A model generated the notes under the pieces. The model did not search any database and had not been told where the DNA came from. It saw nothing but the letters and a program-made list of their open reading frames with translations. DNA of 64,000 nucleotides. It comes from Achromobacter mucicolens (GTDB taxonomy: Bacteria > Pseudomonadota > Gammaproteobacteria > Burkholderiales > Burkholderiaceae_B). The position numbers and the translations under genes were made by a program. This document shows positions 46,509-54,984 of this stretch, piece after piece. Position 1 is the first letter of the stretch. Each line of letters opens with the position of its first letter. The stretch spans positions 124,001 to 188,000 of the forward strand of contig NZ_CADIJP010000003.1 of NCBI RefSeq assembly GCF_902859725.1. Direction: 5' to 3'.

Positions 46509-48614
46509 ATGCCGAAATCGATCTTCCCGCAGTACCCGAGGGATCGGCTGGCCGCTCTGGCAAGCGCCACTTCCCTGCGCGCCATCCGCGAAGGTCTGCT
46601 TTGGGCCATGCCCTGCCTGCTGGTGTCCGCGCTGTTCCTGGTGCTGTCCGTCTGCGCCCGGCTGATGGGCCTGCCGGGCGGCATTGCCGACGCCCTGGCC
46701 GACCTGCACGGCGCGCTGTCCGCCGTCATGCCGCTCCTGGCCGGCACGGCCATCGGCTACATGCTCTCGATTCGCCACCGGCTGCCGCACCTGCCCACCG
46801 CGTTGCTGTGCCTGTGCCTCGTTGTCATCGCCGAACGCCTGCTGGCGCCCTACCCCCGCGCGGCGTCCACGCTCACCCTGTTCATCGCGATCGTGATCCC
46901 GATTTCGTCCGTACCGCTGATGGCCTGGCTGCACCGGCGCCGCTGGACGCAGCTGGCGCCGGACGGGCTCATCGGCGAGAACGTGCGCGACTCGCTGAAC
47001 ATGATCGTCCCCGGTCTGCTGACCGCCGGCCTGGTGATGGCGGCGTTGTCCGCCGCGCTCTCGATCCCGGCGGTGGCGCAAGTCGACATCCCGCTCAGCA
47101 TGGCGTCTCTGGACAGTCCCTACAGCGCTGGCGCGATCGTGGCCGCGTTGAATTCGATGTTCTGGTTTTTTGGCATCCACGGCGCGCACGCCATGGCGCC
47201 GATCATGGACGTGCTGGACCAGGCCACGCGGCTCAACGCGACAAGCGTCGCCGCGGGCTACGAAGGCGTCTATGCGCTGAACGGCACGCTGCTGGGCGCC
47301 TTCGTCTTCATCGGCGGCTCGGGTGCGACGTTGTCGCTGGTCGTGGCGATCCTGCTGTTCTCGCGCAGCGATTCGCTGCGGGTATTGGCGCTGGCGAGCA
47401 TTCCCGTGTCGCTCCTGAACATCAACGAGATCCTGCTGTTCGGCCTGCCGCTGATCCTGAACCCGCGGCTTCTGCTGCCTTTCGTGCTCACGCCCGTCAT
47501 CAACGTGCTGATGGCGCTGGCAGCGGTGCAACTGGGTTGGCTTGCGCCCGCCACCGTGGCGCTGCCGTTGACGTCGCCCGTGCTGTTCAACGCCTATCTG
47601 GGCGCGGGCGAACAGGTGGCGGGGATCGCGTTGCAATGCGCGCTGGTGGCGTTGGGCGCGTGCATCTATGCGCCCTTTCTGATCGCGCTGGAGCGGCAGC
47701 GCAAGGCCGATTCCACGGTGTATTTCAAGTCGCTGGACGCGACCTTTCCGCAACTGCAGGAAGAATCGCTGCTGTACGCGCACGACCCCGTTGCGTCCAC
47801 CTACGCCACGCGCGCGCGGCGCCGCGCCGAAGTCGCACGCATCCGCGCCATCAGCGAGTACGACTTCTACCTGGAATACCAGCCACAGGTCTCGCTGCGC
47901 ACGGGCCAGTGCACCGGCTGCGAGGCGCTGCTGCGCGCCACCGGCCCCGAAGGCACGCAACAGGCGCCGCTGGAATTCCTGCGATGGCTGGCGCAGGCCG
48001 GCCTGATGGGCGAAGTGGATCTCTGGGTGGCGCGGCAAGCGGTGCGGCAATGCCTGGCTTGGCGCGCGCAGGGCTTCTCGCTGCCCATGACGATCAACGT
48101 CACGGGCGCCACGCTGACCTCGCCGGCTTACCTGGACCGGTTGATCAAGGTGCTGGACCAAACGCGGGGCCAGGTCTCGGTGGAGCTGACGGAAGATGCG
48201 CTGGTCGAGGACGCGCAGGCGCTGCACACCGCCTTTGACCGGCTCCACGGCATCGGCGCCCGTGTCTACATCGACGACTTCGGCACGGGCTATTCCGCGT
48301 TGAGCTACCTGCACCAGTTCCAGATCGATGCGGTCAAGATCGACCGCAGCTTCGTGATGGCGCAGAGCCATGACCGGGGCGCGCTGGTGATGAGCGGCCT
48401 CTTGCGGTTCTGCGAGGCATTGAACCTGCAGATCATTGTCGAAGGCGTGGAAACCGATGGACAGTTGTCCGCGCTGGCGTCCAGCGCGGAGATCATCGTG
48501 CAGGGCTGGTACTACAGCAAGGCGGTGTCGGGCGAGCTTGTCGTGGACTTCGCGCGCCGGCGGCAGGAAGGGCCTGCCCTGCCGGCGAACCTGCCCGAAG
48601 CAAAGGCTATTTGA
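46509..48614 (+). CDS. PTS EIIC-like membrane domain fused to an EAL domain
   Basis: A 701-residue protein. Residues 20-400 are about ten helices of the PTS EIIC type (lactose/cellobiose family), including the typical INEILLFGLPLILNPRLLLPFVLTPVINVLMA. Residues 430-690 form an EAL domain for hydrolysis of cyclic di-GMP, with E472 in CEALLRA, NVTGATL, ELTEDAL, YIDDFGTGYSALSYL, KIDRSFV and EGVET, so the catalytic set looks complete. No EIIA or EIIB partner is nearby, so the membrane part probably senses or binds a sugar rather than driving transport. It converges on the SPFH gene (8-bp overlap). Confidence 0.9.
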   Translation: MPKSIFPQYPRDRLAALASATSLRAIREGLLWAMPCLLVSALFLVLSVCARLMGLPGGIADALADLHGALSAVMPLLAGTAIGYMLSIRHRLPHLPTALLCLCLVVIAERLLAPYPRAASTLTLFIAIVIPISSVPLMAWLHRRRWTQLAPDGLIGENVRDSLNMIVPGLLTAGLVMAALSAALSIPAVAQVDIPLSMASLDSPYSAGAIVAALNSMFWFFGIHGAHAMAPIMDVLDQATRLNATSVAAGYEGVYALNGTLLGAFVFIGGSGATLSLVVAILLFSRSDSLRVLALASIPVSLLNINEILLFGLPLILNPRLLLPFVLTPVINVLMALAAVQLGWLAPATVALPLTSPVLFNAYLGAGEQVAGIALQCALVALGACIYAPFLIALERQRKADSTVYFKSLDATFPQLQEESLLYAHDPVASTYATRARRRAEVARIRAISEYDFYLEYQPQVSLRTGQCTGCEALLRATGPEGTQQAPLEFLRWLAQAGLMGEVDLWVARQAVRQCLAWRAQGFSLPMTINVTGATLTSPAYLDRLIKVLDQTRGQVSVELTEDALVEDAQALHTAFDRLHGIGARVYIDDFGTGYSALSYLHQFQIDAVKIDRSFVMAQSHDRGALVMSGLLRFCEALNLQIIVEGVETDGQLSALASSAEIIVQGWYYSKAVSGELVVDFARRRQEGPALPANLPEAKAI

Positions 48615-49509
48615 TGCCGATGAACGGCAGCGCCGCGCCCGGCACCTGGGTGGACGGCAGCACGCCATCCCATTTTTCCACGGCGTTCAGGCTGACGAGG
48701 TTGGTGTTGGCGGCCAGCGCCTCGGCCTTGGCGCGGATCGAGGCCGCCTCGGCTTCGCCGCGCATGCGGATGCCGTCGGCTTCCGCGGTGAACTGCTGAC
48801 GGCGCGCGTCGGCTTCGGCCTTGGCCTTGACCACCTGGATCTCGGCGGTGATCATCGCCGTTTCCTTTTGCTGGCGCGTGGTTTCGATCTGCACCTGGGC
48901 CAGCATGCGCTGTTCGATCGAATGCTCGTAGGCCTGCGAGAAACCCACTTCCTCGATCTGAACGCCCACCACCTGGACCGGCGCGCCTTCCATCGTCTTG
49001 AGGACGGCGTTGTTCACATCCAGGCCGAGCTTCTGGCGTTCCTGGATGGCGCGCACGGCCGTGTACTGGCCAAATACGTTCTTCACCGCGTCCGGCGTCT
49101 TGCGCTCCAGCACGCGCATCTGCAGATTGGCGATGGTGCCGTACTCGGAATAAAGCTCTGCGACGTGCTCGGCCGGCACGCGGTAGGTCACCGACACGCG
49201 CAGCGTGGCCGGCTGCTGGTCATAGCTGTAGGCCTCGAGCTTTTCAAACACGAAGGTGTGGTCGCGCACGGACACCGTCATCACGTTGTCGATGAACGGC
49301 GTCTTGAAATCCAGGCCGGGTTCGGCCACGCGCACCAGCTTGCCATTGCGCAGCACCACGCCGCGCTCGCCCTGATCCACCTGGAACCACGAGCCGAACG
49401 CGATGAACAGGATCAGCAGGAAGATGAGCGCGGTGCCAATGGCGAATGTCAGTTTGCGCGGTTTGACCGCGCCGATCGTCTTGACCATCTGGATATCTGT
49501 CGGCTTCAT
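48607..49509 (-). CDS. SPFH/Band 7 (prohibitin-like) membrane protein
   Basis: A 300-residue protein with one N-terminal membrane helix (about residues 19-43, LTFAIGTALIFLLILFIAFGSWF) and an SPFH domain (about 45-220; VDQGERGVVLRNGKLVRVAEPGLDFKTPFIDNV). A long charged helix follows (QQKETAMITAEIQVVKAKAEADARRQQF, then AEAASIRAKAEALAAN), typical of prohibitin and HflK/HflC relatives that form ring scaffolds in the inner membrane. The ATG at 49509 overlaps the tail of the 38-codon gene upstream, with GGAAG as ribosome site; the two are one operon. Confidence 0.92.
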   Translation of the reverse strand: MKPTDIQMVKTIGAVKPRKLTFAIGTALIFLLILFIAFGSWFQVDQGERGVVLRNGKLVRVAEPGLDFKTPFIDNVMTVSVRDHTFVFEKLEAYSYDQQPATLRVSVTYRVPAEHVAELYSEYGTIANLQMRVLERKTPDAVKNVFGQYTAVRAIQERQKLGLDVNNAVLKTMEGAPVQVVGVQIEEVGFSQAYEHSIEQRMLAQVQIETTRQQKETAMITAEIQVVKAKAEADARRQQFTAEADGIRMRGEAEAASIRAKAEALAANTNLVSLNAVEKWDGVLPSTQVPGAALPFIGIK

Positions 49510-49511
49510 CT

Positions 49512-49628
49512 TCACTTCCAATCCCTGTCTGTTCTTTTGCGTTTACGGTCCGAGAGCACCGCTGCGATGCCGCGCGCGAGCAGATAGGCGATGACCGCCG
49601 CCCCCACCAAGATCAGGAAATACCGCAT
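49512..49628 (-). CDS. 38-residue single-helix membrane protein in operon with SPFH gene
   Basis: A short gene easily missed by length filters. From the ATG at 49628 it encodes a hydrophobic helix (MRYFLILVGAAVIAYLLARG) followed by a basic tail ending DRKRKRTDRDWK. The stop codon lies two bases before the SPFH start codon. A GGGGGGA sequence precedes the ATG. The single helix plus basic C-terminus suggests a small inner-membrane partner of the SPFH protein, with the positive tail in the cytoplasm; this role is inferred from position only. Confidence 0.72.
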   Translation of the reverse strand: MRYFLILVGAAVIAYLLARGIAAVLSDRKRKRTDRDWK

Positions 49629-49753
49629 CGAGCGTCCCCCCCGGGAAAGAAGGACGGGATTCTAGCCCGCAGCGGGCGCGCTGCCGCAAGCGGGTATCAA
49701 CGTAATGTGGCGATACGTTTCCGAACGTTTCACGCAGCGGAATTTTGGCGGAT

Positions 49754-50389
49754 TTACGCCCCGTACCAGCGCAACCCCAACCGGGACAGCGGATCGGGAT
49801 AGTCCCAGAACGCGTGGTCCAGCGTCTCCATCTCTTCCTGCTCCGCCTCGGTCATCGCCCCGTAGATATCGTTGAGCTGCACCACCTCGGGCGAAGCCTC
49901 AAAACGGTCGATCAACGCGCGCATGCGCGAGAGCACGTCCAGCATGTTCACGGCCCCGATCTTGCGCAGCGCCTGCAAGGCAAGCTGGCAGGTCTCGTCG
50001 CCCCAATTGCACAGAAACTGCATGAAGCCACCGTTGTTGATGTCGGCCTCCATGCGCCACAGCGCGACCAGTTCCTGGTCGGTGGGGGACAAGCGGTCAA
50101 GCTTCCATTCGGCTGCCTGCAACGCCGCCATGGCCTGCTCGTAACGCATGTCCCACAGCAGATCGTGCACGTTGAGCATGCCCTGCGGCACCGGCGCGGC
50201 CAGCGCGGGCCACACGACGCCGTGCCCGTCATCCACCAGTTGCCACGCCTGGCGCGCCTCGGGCGTGGCCTCATGCAGGCGGATGTGCCGCCGTATCGGC
50301 TCCCTGACCTCGCGGCCGTCGGCAAGCGTCAACAGCACGTGCGTATCGGTCAACGTCAGGGCAGTGATGCGGTAGTCGGGAGTCGGCAT
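49754..50389 (-). CDS. DUF2442-DUF4375 (DMP19-like) fusion protein
   Basis: A 211-residue soluble protein. The N-terminal part (about residues 5-75) matches DUF2442: ITALTLTDTHVLLTLADGREVREPIRRHI and the DDGHGVVWPAL segment. The C-terminal part (about 80-205) matches DUF4375/DMP19, with the key phrase LWRMEADINNGGFMQFLCNWG and a helical, acidic end (EAEQEEMETLDHAFW). DMP19 of Neisseria is a DNA-mimic that blocks a repressor; the net acidic helix here fits such mimicry, though that function is inferred. It stands alone, about 125 bp upstream of the 38-codon gene. Confidence 0.75.
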   Translation of the reverse strand: MPTPDYRITALTLTDTHVLLTLADGREVREPIRRHIRLHEATPEARQAWQLVDDGHGVVWPALAAPVPQGMLNVHDLLWDMRYEQAMAALQAAEWKLDRLSPTDQELVALWRMEADINNGGFMQFLCNWGDETCQLALQALRKIGAVNMLDVLSRMRALIDRFEASPEVVQLNDIYGAMTEAEQEEMETLDHAFWDYPDPLSRLGLRWYGA

Positions 50390-50529
50390 TGCAAGGGTCC
50401 GGCATGACAGGAAAGCGCAAGACCCTACCGGATCGGCGCGGCGCTGTCGAGGCGCGCCCGTTGCCGGGGCGCATCGCGCCGCATCCTGTTACGGCTCCCT
50501 GTTCACCCATCTGCTACGTTAAACAGGAC

Positions 50530-50553
50530 CGCGCCGGGGTCCCATCCGGCGCG
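50530..50553 (+). other. Hairpin in the leader of the M4 protease gene
   Basis: Perfect 8-bp stem CGCGCCGG / CCGGCGCG with an 8-base loop, 17 bp before the start codon and just ahead of the GGAG ribosome site. There is no T-run. It might affect translation or be part of an earlier transcript's end. Confidence 0.4.
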
Positions 50554-50570
50554 CTTGTCGGAGATCGACC

Positions 50571-51635
50571 ATGCCCCGCCCTTCCGAGTCCGCTCCCCTC
50601 ATCGGAGTGGTCCCGCCGTACATGCTGGACCGGCTTGCGCAGCACACCGATGCGCGCGTCAGCATGCCTGCCGTCAAGACGATGATCATTGATCAGCAGC
50701 AGCGCAGCCTGCGCGAGATGGCGGGACAGCCGCCTCGCGCGACGCTGGCACCGGCGCGCCAGGTGGCGCCGGCGGGCACGCCCGACCGCGCCGTGCACGA
50801 CGCGGGCAACGGCACCACGCTGCCCGGCAAGCTGATTCGCGCCGAAGGCGCGCGGCCGAGCGGCGACCCGGCGGTGGACGAGGCCTACGCGCATCTGGGA
50901 TCGACCTACAAGCTTTTCTGGAATGTGTACAAGCGGCACTCCATCGACGCGCATGGCCTGCCGCTGATCGGCACGGTGCATTACGGCGAGGACTACGAAA
51001 ACGCCTTCTGGAACGGCGCGCAGATGGTGTTCGGCGATGGCGACGGCGAGATCTTCAACCGCTTCACCGTCGCGGTCGACATCATCGGCCACGAGCTCAC
51101 CCATGGCGTGATCGACACCGAGGCCGCCCTCCTCTACCAAGGCCAGCCCGGCGCACTGAACGAATCGCTGTGCGACGTGTTCGGCGCGCTGGTCAAGCAG
51201 TATTCGCTGGGGCAGACGGCCCGGGAGGCGGATTGGCTGGTGGGCCAGGGCCTATTCACGGAAAACGTGCAAGCGCGCGCGCTGCGCTCGATGGCCGAGC
51301 CTGGCACCGCGTACGACGATCCCGTGCTGGGCACGGACCCGCAGCCGGCGCACATGCGGGATTATGTCGATACGCCGCGCGACAACGGCGGCGTGCACAT
51401 CAACTCGGGGATTCCGAACCGCGCGTTCTATCTGGCCGCCACGGCGCTGGACGGCAATGCGTGGAACGGCGCGGGGCACGTCTGGTACGACACGCTGTGC
51501 GACAAGCGCCTGCGCCACGATGCCGCGTTCAAGGATTTTGCGGGCCTGACGCTACTGGTCGCCGGCGAAAAACACGGAACGGACGTGCGCCGCGCCATCG
51601 ACGAGGCCTGGAAGGCCGTGGGCGTGCTGCCATGA
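50571..51635 (+). CDS. Protealysin-like M4 metalloprotease without signal peptide
   Basis: A 354-residue zinc protease of the thermolysin family. Zinc and catalytic residues: H174, E175, H178 in HELTH, E198 in NESLCDVFG 24 residues beyond H174 as in thermolysin, and the transition-state histidine H276 in GGVHINSGIPN. The N-terminus has no signal peptide but carries the short PPYML motif (residues 15-19) found in the brief propeptide of protealysin-like proteases. Such enzymes act inside the cell or leave by unusual routes. It is followed by a gene for an emfourin-type inhibitor in the same operon (ATGA overlap). Confidence 0.93.
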   Translation: MPRPSESAPLIGVVPPYMLDRLAQHTDARVSMPAVKTMIIDQQQRSLREMAGQPPRATLAPARQVAPAGTPDRAVHDAGNGTTLPGKLIRAEGARPSGDPAVDEAYAHLGSTYKLFWNVYKRHSIDAHGLPLIGTVHYGEDYENAFWNGAQMVFGDGDGEIFNRFTVAVDIIGHELTHGVIDTEAALLYQGQPGALNESLCDVFGALVKQYSLGQTAREADWLVGQGLFTENVQARALRSMAEPGTAYDDPVLGTDPQPAHMRDYVDTPRDNGGVHINSGIPNRAFYLAATALDGNAWNGAGHVWYDTLCDKRLRHDAAFKDFAGLTLLVAGEKHGTDVRRAIDEAWKAVGVLP

Positions 51636-51964
51636 TCGAACTGCCGCCCCTCGACCTTGCCCAGCTCGTGCGCCTTAGCCGCGAGGGCGGCCTGGCATAC
51701 CTGCCCGGCCTTGCCCAGCCGCGCCGTATCGACATGGCCACCTGCCCGCCTGGCGTGCGGCAGGAGGTCTGCGATGCGATCCTGCATGCCGCGCCGAAAG
51801 CCATGCCCAGCAGCGCCAGCGCGGGCGGCGATCAGCGCTATTTCCACGTGGAAGTGGAATTCGAAGGCGCGGATACCGCGCGGGTCACTTTTGACGTGCC
51901 GGAGGCCGATGCGCCGGAAACGCTGGTGCGTCTTTGGAAGCGCCCGCCCGGCCAATCTGAATAG
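51632..51964 (+). CDS. Emfourin-like inhibitor of the M4 protease
   Basis: A 110-residue small protein starting at the ATG that overlaps the protease stop (ATGA). It contains REGGLAYLPGLAQPRRIDMATCPPGVRQEVCDAIL, a Q-R-Y-F-H-V-E-V-E-F strand pair and a short acidic end (DVPEADAPETLVRLW). Emfourin proteins are encoded next to protealysin-like proteases and inhibit them tightly; size, position and basic layout fit. Its last 80 bp are antisense to the end of the convergent MFS gene, an unusually large overlap. Without the protease next door the call would be weak. Confidence 0.75.
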   Translation: MIELPPLDLAQLVRLSREGGLAYLPGLAQPRRIDMATCPPGVRQEVCDAILHAAPKAMPSSASAGGDQRYFHVEVEFEGADTARVTFDVPEADAPETLVRLWKRPPGQSE

Positions 51965-53135
51965 CGCGCCCCGCATACAGACCAGTCACCGCCATGATGG
52001 CGCACAACGCCACGCACACGCCTAGCGCGGCGCCCCAACCGCCCAGCTTGTCATGCACGCCGCCCACCAGCGCGGGGCCTGTCGCGGCGAACAGGTAGCC
52101 GGCACACTGCGCCATGCCCGACAGCGCCGCGGCCTGCTGCGCATGGCTGGCGCGCAATCCCACGAACGCCAGGCCCAGGATGATGCCCGCGCCGGTGCCC
52201 AGGCCCAGCAGCGCGATCCACAACGCGCCCCATGCGGGCGCCGCGATCAGGCCCGCGAACGCGACGCACGACGCGCCCGCCGCGCAGAACGCCGCGACCC
52301 GCTGGTCCCTCAACCGGCGCAGTAGCGGCGCCATGAACAATGCGGGCGCCGCGGACGCGAGCTGCATGAATCCATGCAGCGATCCGGCGCGTTCGGCCGA
52401 GTAACCCGCGTCGCGCAAAATGGCGGGCAGCCAGCTCACCGCCACATAGAACACGAAAGAATTGATGCCCAGGAACACGGTGACCTGCCAGGCCAGCGGC
52501 GAACGCCACAGGCGCACGCCGTGCGGCGCGTGGGCGGTGGTCGCGGCGGGCGGCGTGTGGCCCGCAAGCTGGGGCAGCCACAACAACAGGCTGATCAACG
52601 GCAGCGCCAGCATGCACAGCGTCGAAAACCGCCAGCCGCCCAGGGGCAGATTGGCAAGCGGAATCGCAACGGCCGAGGCCAATCCCGCCGCAAGACCCAT
52701 CGTCAGCACGTAGGCCGACGTCAGCCCCGCCAGGCGCTGCGGGAAGTCCCGCTTCAGCAGGCTGGGCAGCAGCACGTTGCCCAACGCAATGCCCGCGCCG
52801 ATGATGGCCGTGCCCGCGTACAGCCCCGCCGCCGCGCCCATCGTGCGGATCACGATACCGCCAGCGACGAGCAGCATCGCCGCAAAGAGCGTGCGCTCCA
52901 GGCCAAAGCGGCGCGCAAGCCCCGCGGCAAACAGCGACACCACCGCGAAGGCCAGCAGCGGCAGCGTGATGAGCATGCCGGCCGCCGCGGACGACAGGTC
53001 CAGCTCGGCGCGGATCAGGCCGATCAGCGGCGGCACGCCGGTGAACGGCGCGCGCAGGGCCATCGCAATGCAGAGAATGCCCAGGATCAGCAGCGCTGGG
53101 CGGCTGGGTGGCGTCGAAGGGCGGGAAACGTGCAT
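51885..53135 (-). CDS. MFS transporter, CynX/NimT family
   Basis: A 416-residue permease with twelve helices of the major facilitator superfamily. The start region (PALLILGILCIAMALRAPFTGVPPLIGLIRAELDLSSAAAGMLITLPLLAFAVVSLFAAGLARRFGLERTLF) is characteristic of CynX/NimT transporters, which export cyanate, nitroimidazole-type or other small compounds. The C-terminal 27 residues run antisense to the emfourin-like gene and look less conserved (GRAIQIGRAGASKDAPAFPAHRPPARQK). The ATG at 53135 was chosen at the first helix; the frame is open upstream. An AraC regulator is divergent. Confidence 0.9.
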   Translation of the reverse strand: MHVSRPSTPPSRPALLILGILCIAMALRAPFTGVPPLIGLIRAELDLSSAAAGMLITLPLLAFAVVSLFAAGLARRFGLERTLFAAMLLVAGGIVIRTMGAAAGLYAGTAIIGAGIALGNVLLPSLLKRDFPQRLAGLTSAYVLTMGLAAGLASAVAIPLANLPLGGWRFSTLCMLALPLISLLLWLPQLAGHTPPAATTAHAPHGVRLWRSPLAWQVTVFLGINSFVFYVAVSWLPAILRDAGYSAERAGSLHGFMQLASAAPALFMAPLLRRLRDQRVAAFCAAGASCVAFAGLIAAPAWGALWIALLGLGTGAGIILGLAFVGLRASHAQQAAALSGMAQCAGYLFAATGPALVGGVHDKLGGWGAALGVCVALCAIMAVTGLYAGRAIQIGRAGASKDAPAFPAHRPPARQK

Positions 53136-53212
53136 GGTCACTCGGCTGTCGGCTAAGGGAAACGGAAAGGCCACCAGCTTACGCGCCGCCCGCCTTACCG
53201 AATTTCGAGATA

Positions 53213-54073
53213 ATGACAACTTTTCCCGCAATTCGGCCACATTCCCCATTTGCAGCGCCGCCGCCCATGCGCACGCCCGACATACCGCCCGCCCCCTTCG
53301 ATCCCGATTCCGCCACGCAATGGGCGTTTGCCATGCCGGTGCATGCGGCCGAGCAGGACAACGAATCGCCGACGCACCGGCACCACATGGGCCAGCTTGT
53401 CCTGGCGCTGCGCGGCGGCGTCACCTGCTCGGTGCCGCTAGGCCTGTGGATGGTGCCGCCGCAGTGCGCCGTCTGGATCCCCAGCGGCGTGCCGCACAGC
53501 AACCGGGTCACGGCCAATGGCCGCGTCTGCTTCCTGTTCGTGCCGGCCGACGCGCCGCGCCTGCCCACGGCATGCTGCACGCTGGCAATCACCCCGCTGG
53601 TGCGCGAACTGGTCGTGCACCTGGCCAACCTGGCGCCTGCCGACGCGGCGGCGCCCGCCAACCTCAGGCTGGCCGACGTGCTGATGGAGCAGCTGTCGCA
53701 GATGCCCACCGAGCACCTGCACCTGCCCATCTCGGATCATCCGCGCCTGCGCGAAATCGCCGGCGCGCTGAACGCGGATCCGGCGGACCGCAGCACCGTC
53801 GCGCAGTGGGGCAAGCGCGTCGCCATGAGCGAACGCACGCTGGCGCGGCTGGTGCAGCAGGAGGTCGGCATGAGCTTCGGCCGCTGGCGCCAGCAGCTGC
53901 ACATCATCCTGGCGCTGCAACGTCTGTCGGCGGGCGTGTCGGTGCAGCGCACGGCCGAAGACCTGGGCTACGAGTCGGTCAGCGCTTTCATCACGATGTT
54001 CAAGAAGACGCTGGGCAAAACGCCCGCGCGTTACTTCGCGGACAAGAGCGACCCGCAGGCCACGCCGCCCTGA
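53213..54073 (+). CDS. AraC family transcriptional regulator
   Basis: A regulator of 286 residues, or 268 if translation starts at 53267. The N-terminal cupin-like half has THRHHMGQLVLALRGGVTCSVPLGLWMVPPQCAVWIPSGVPHSNRV; the C-terminal half has the two helix-turn-helix motifs (VAQWGKRVAMSERTLARLVQQEVGMSFGRWRQQLHI, then VQRTAEDLGYESVSAFITMFKKTLGKTPARYF). This is the 'AraC of the exporter' type often divergent from CynX-like MFS genes, as here. GATAAT at 53209 resembles a -10 box; if it is the promoter, the later start is right. Confidence 0.9.
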   Translation: MTTFPAIRPHSPFAAPPPMRTPDIPPAPFDPDSATQWAFAMPVHAAEQDNESPTHRHHMGQLVLALRGGVTCSVPLGLWMVPPQCAVWIPSGVPHSNRVTANGRVCFLFVPADAPRLPTACCTLAITPLVRELVVHLANLAPADAAAPANLRLADVLMEQLSQMPTEHLHLPISDHPRLREIAGALNADPADRSTVAQWGKRVAMSERTLARLVQQEVGMSFGRWRQQLHIILALQRLSAGVSVQRTAEDLGYESVSAFITMFKKTLGKTPARYFADKSDPQATPP

Positions 54074-54086
54074 ACGCGCGCGCGGG

Positions 54087-54860
54087 TCACGCCTGTCTGG
54101 AACCGGCCACAATGAAAAGGCGCGGAAACGGCAGCAGCACGGTGCCATCGGCCAGCGCCGGATAGGCCTGCTCGATCAACGACTGATAGCGCGCCAGGAA
54201 ACTGGCCTGCTCGGCGGCATCCAGCTTGTCCAGATAGGGCCGCAAGGCCGTCCCCTTGAACCACTCGACCACGGCGGCGGCGCCCGCGAGCGGATGGTGG
54301 TAGGTCGTGCGCCACACGTCCAGCGTGCCGCAATGCGGCTTGAGAAGTTCGTAATACCAAGCCGCGCTGTGACGCGGCGGATGCTTGACGCCGCCGATCT
54401 TGGCCGCCCAAGGCGCCTCGCCCGCCACCTGCCTGGCCAGACGATGCGCGGGTTCTTCCAGGTTGTCGGGCGTCTGCACCGCCAGGCTGCCGCCGGGGGC
54501 CAGCTTGGCCACCAGCGCGGGGTACAGCGTCTCGTGGTCGGGCACCCATTGCAGCGCGGCGTTGGCAAGGATCACGTCGTAGCGCTGCGGCGGATTCCAC
54601 GTGGCGATGTCGGCCAGCTCGAACGACAGCGCCGGCAAGCGCTTGCGCGCCGCCTCGATCATGTCCTGCGAGCTGTCCATGCCCGAGATCTCGGCGTCTG
54701 GATAGCGGCTTGCCAGCACTTCGGTGGAATTTCCCGGCCCGCAGCCCAGGTCCACGGCGCGCTTGACGAGCAGATTGGGCAGGGCCGCCACCAGGTCCCG
54801 CACCGGGCGGGTACGTTCGTTTTCAAAGGCGGAATATTGCTTGGCGGACCAGCTGTTCAT
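54087..54860 (-). CDS. tam: Trans-aconitate 2-methyltransferase
   Basis: A 257-residue SAM-dependent methyltransferase. The start MNSWSAKQYSAFENERTRPVRDLVAALP is diagnostic of Tam; the SAM-binding loop is VDLGCGPGNSTEVLASRYPDAEISGMDSSQDMI (about residues 36-68), and LANAALQWVPDHETLYPALVAKLAPGGSLAVQ is the second region. Tam methylates trans-aconitate, a spontaneous by-product of aconitase that inhibits the citric acid cycle. It lies about 16 kb from the aconitase gene in this window. AGGAACG precedes the ATG at 54860. Confidence 0.95.
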   Translation of the reverse strand: MNSWSAKQYSAFENERTRPVRDLVAALPNLLVKRAVDLGCGPGNSTEVLASRYPDAEISGMDSSQDMIEAARKRLPALSFELADIATWNPPQRYDVILANAALQWVPDHETLYPALVAKLAPGGSLAVQTPDNLEEPAHRLARQVAGEAPWAAKIGGVKHPPRHSAAWYYELLKPHCGTLDVWRTTYHHPLAGAAAVVEWFKGTALRPYLDKLDAAEQASFLARYQSLIEQAYPALADGTVLLPFPRLFIVAGSRQA

Positions 54861-54984
54861 AATCGTTCCTTGCGTGGCGATGGGGGTAGCGCCGACTGTA
54901 CGCCTCGCCTTTTCCCCTGACAAATTCACGGTGGCGTCGCTTGCCATATCGGCTGCATATGGACTGCACAAAATGACCACCATG

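Noticed and set aside
46455-48668. 737-codon minus-strand frame opposite the EIIC-EAL gene
   Set aside because: Antisense shadow rich in R, H and Q.
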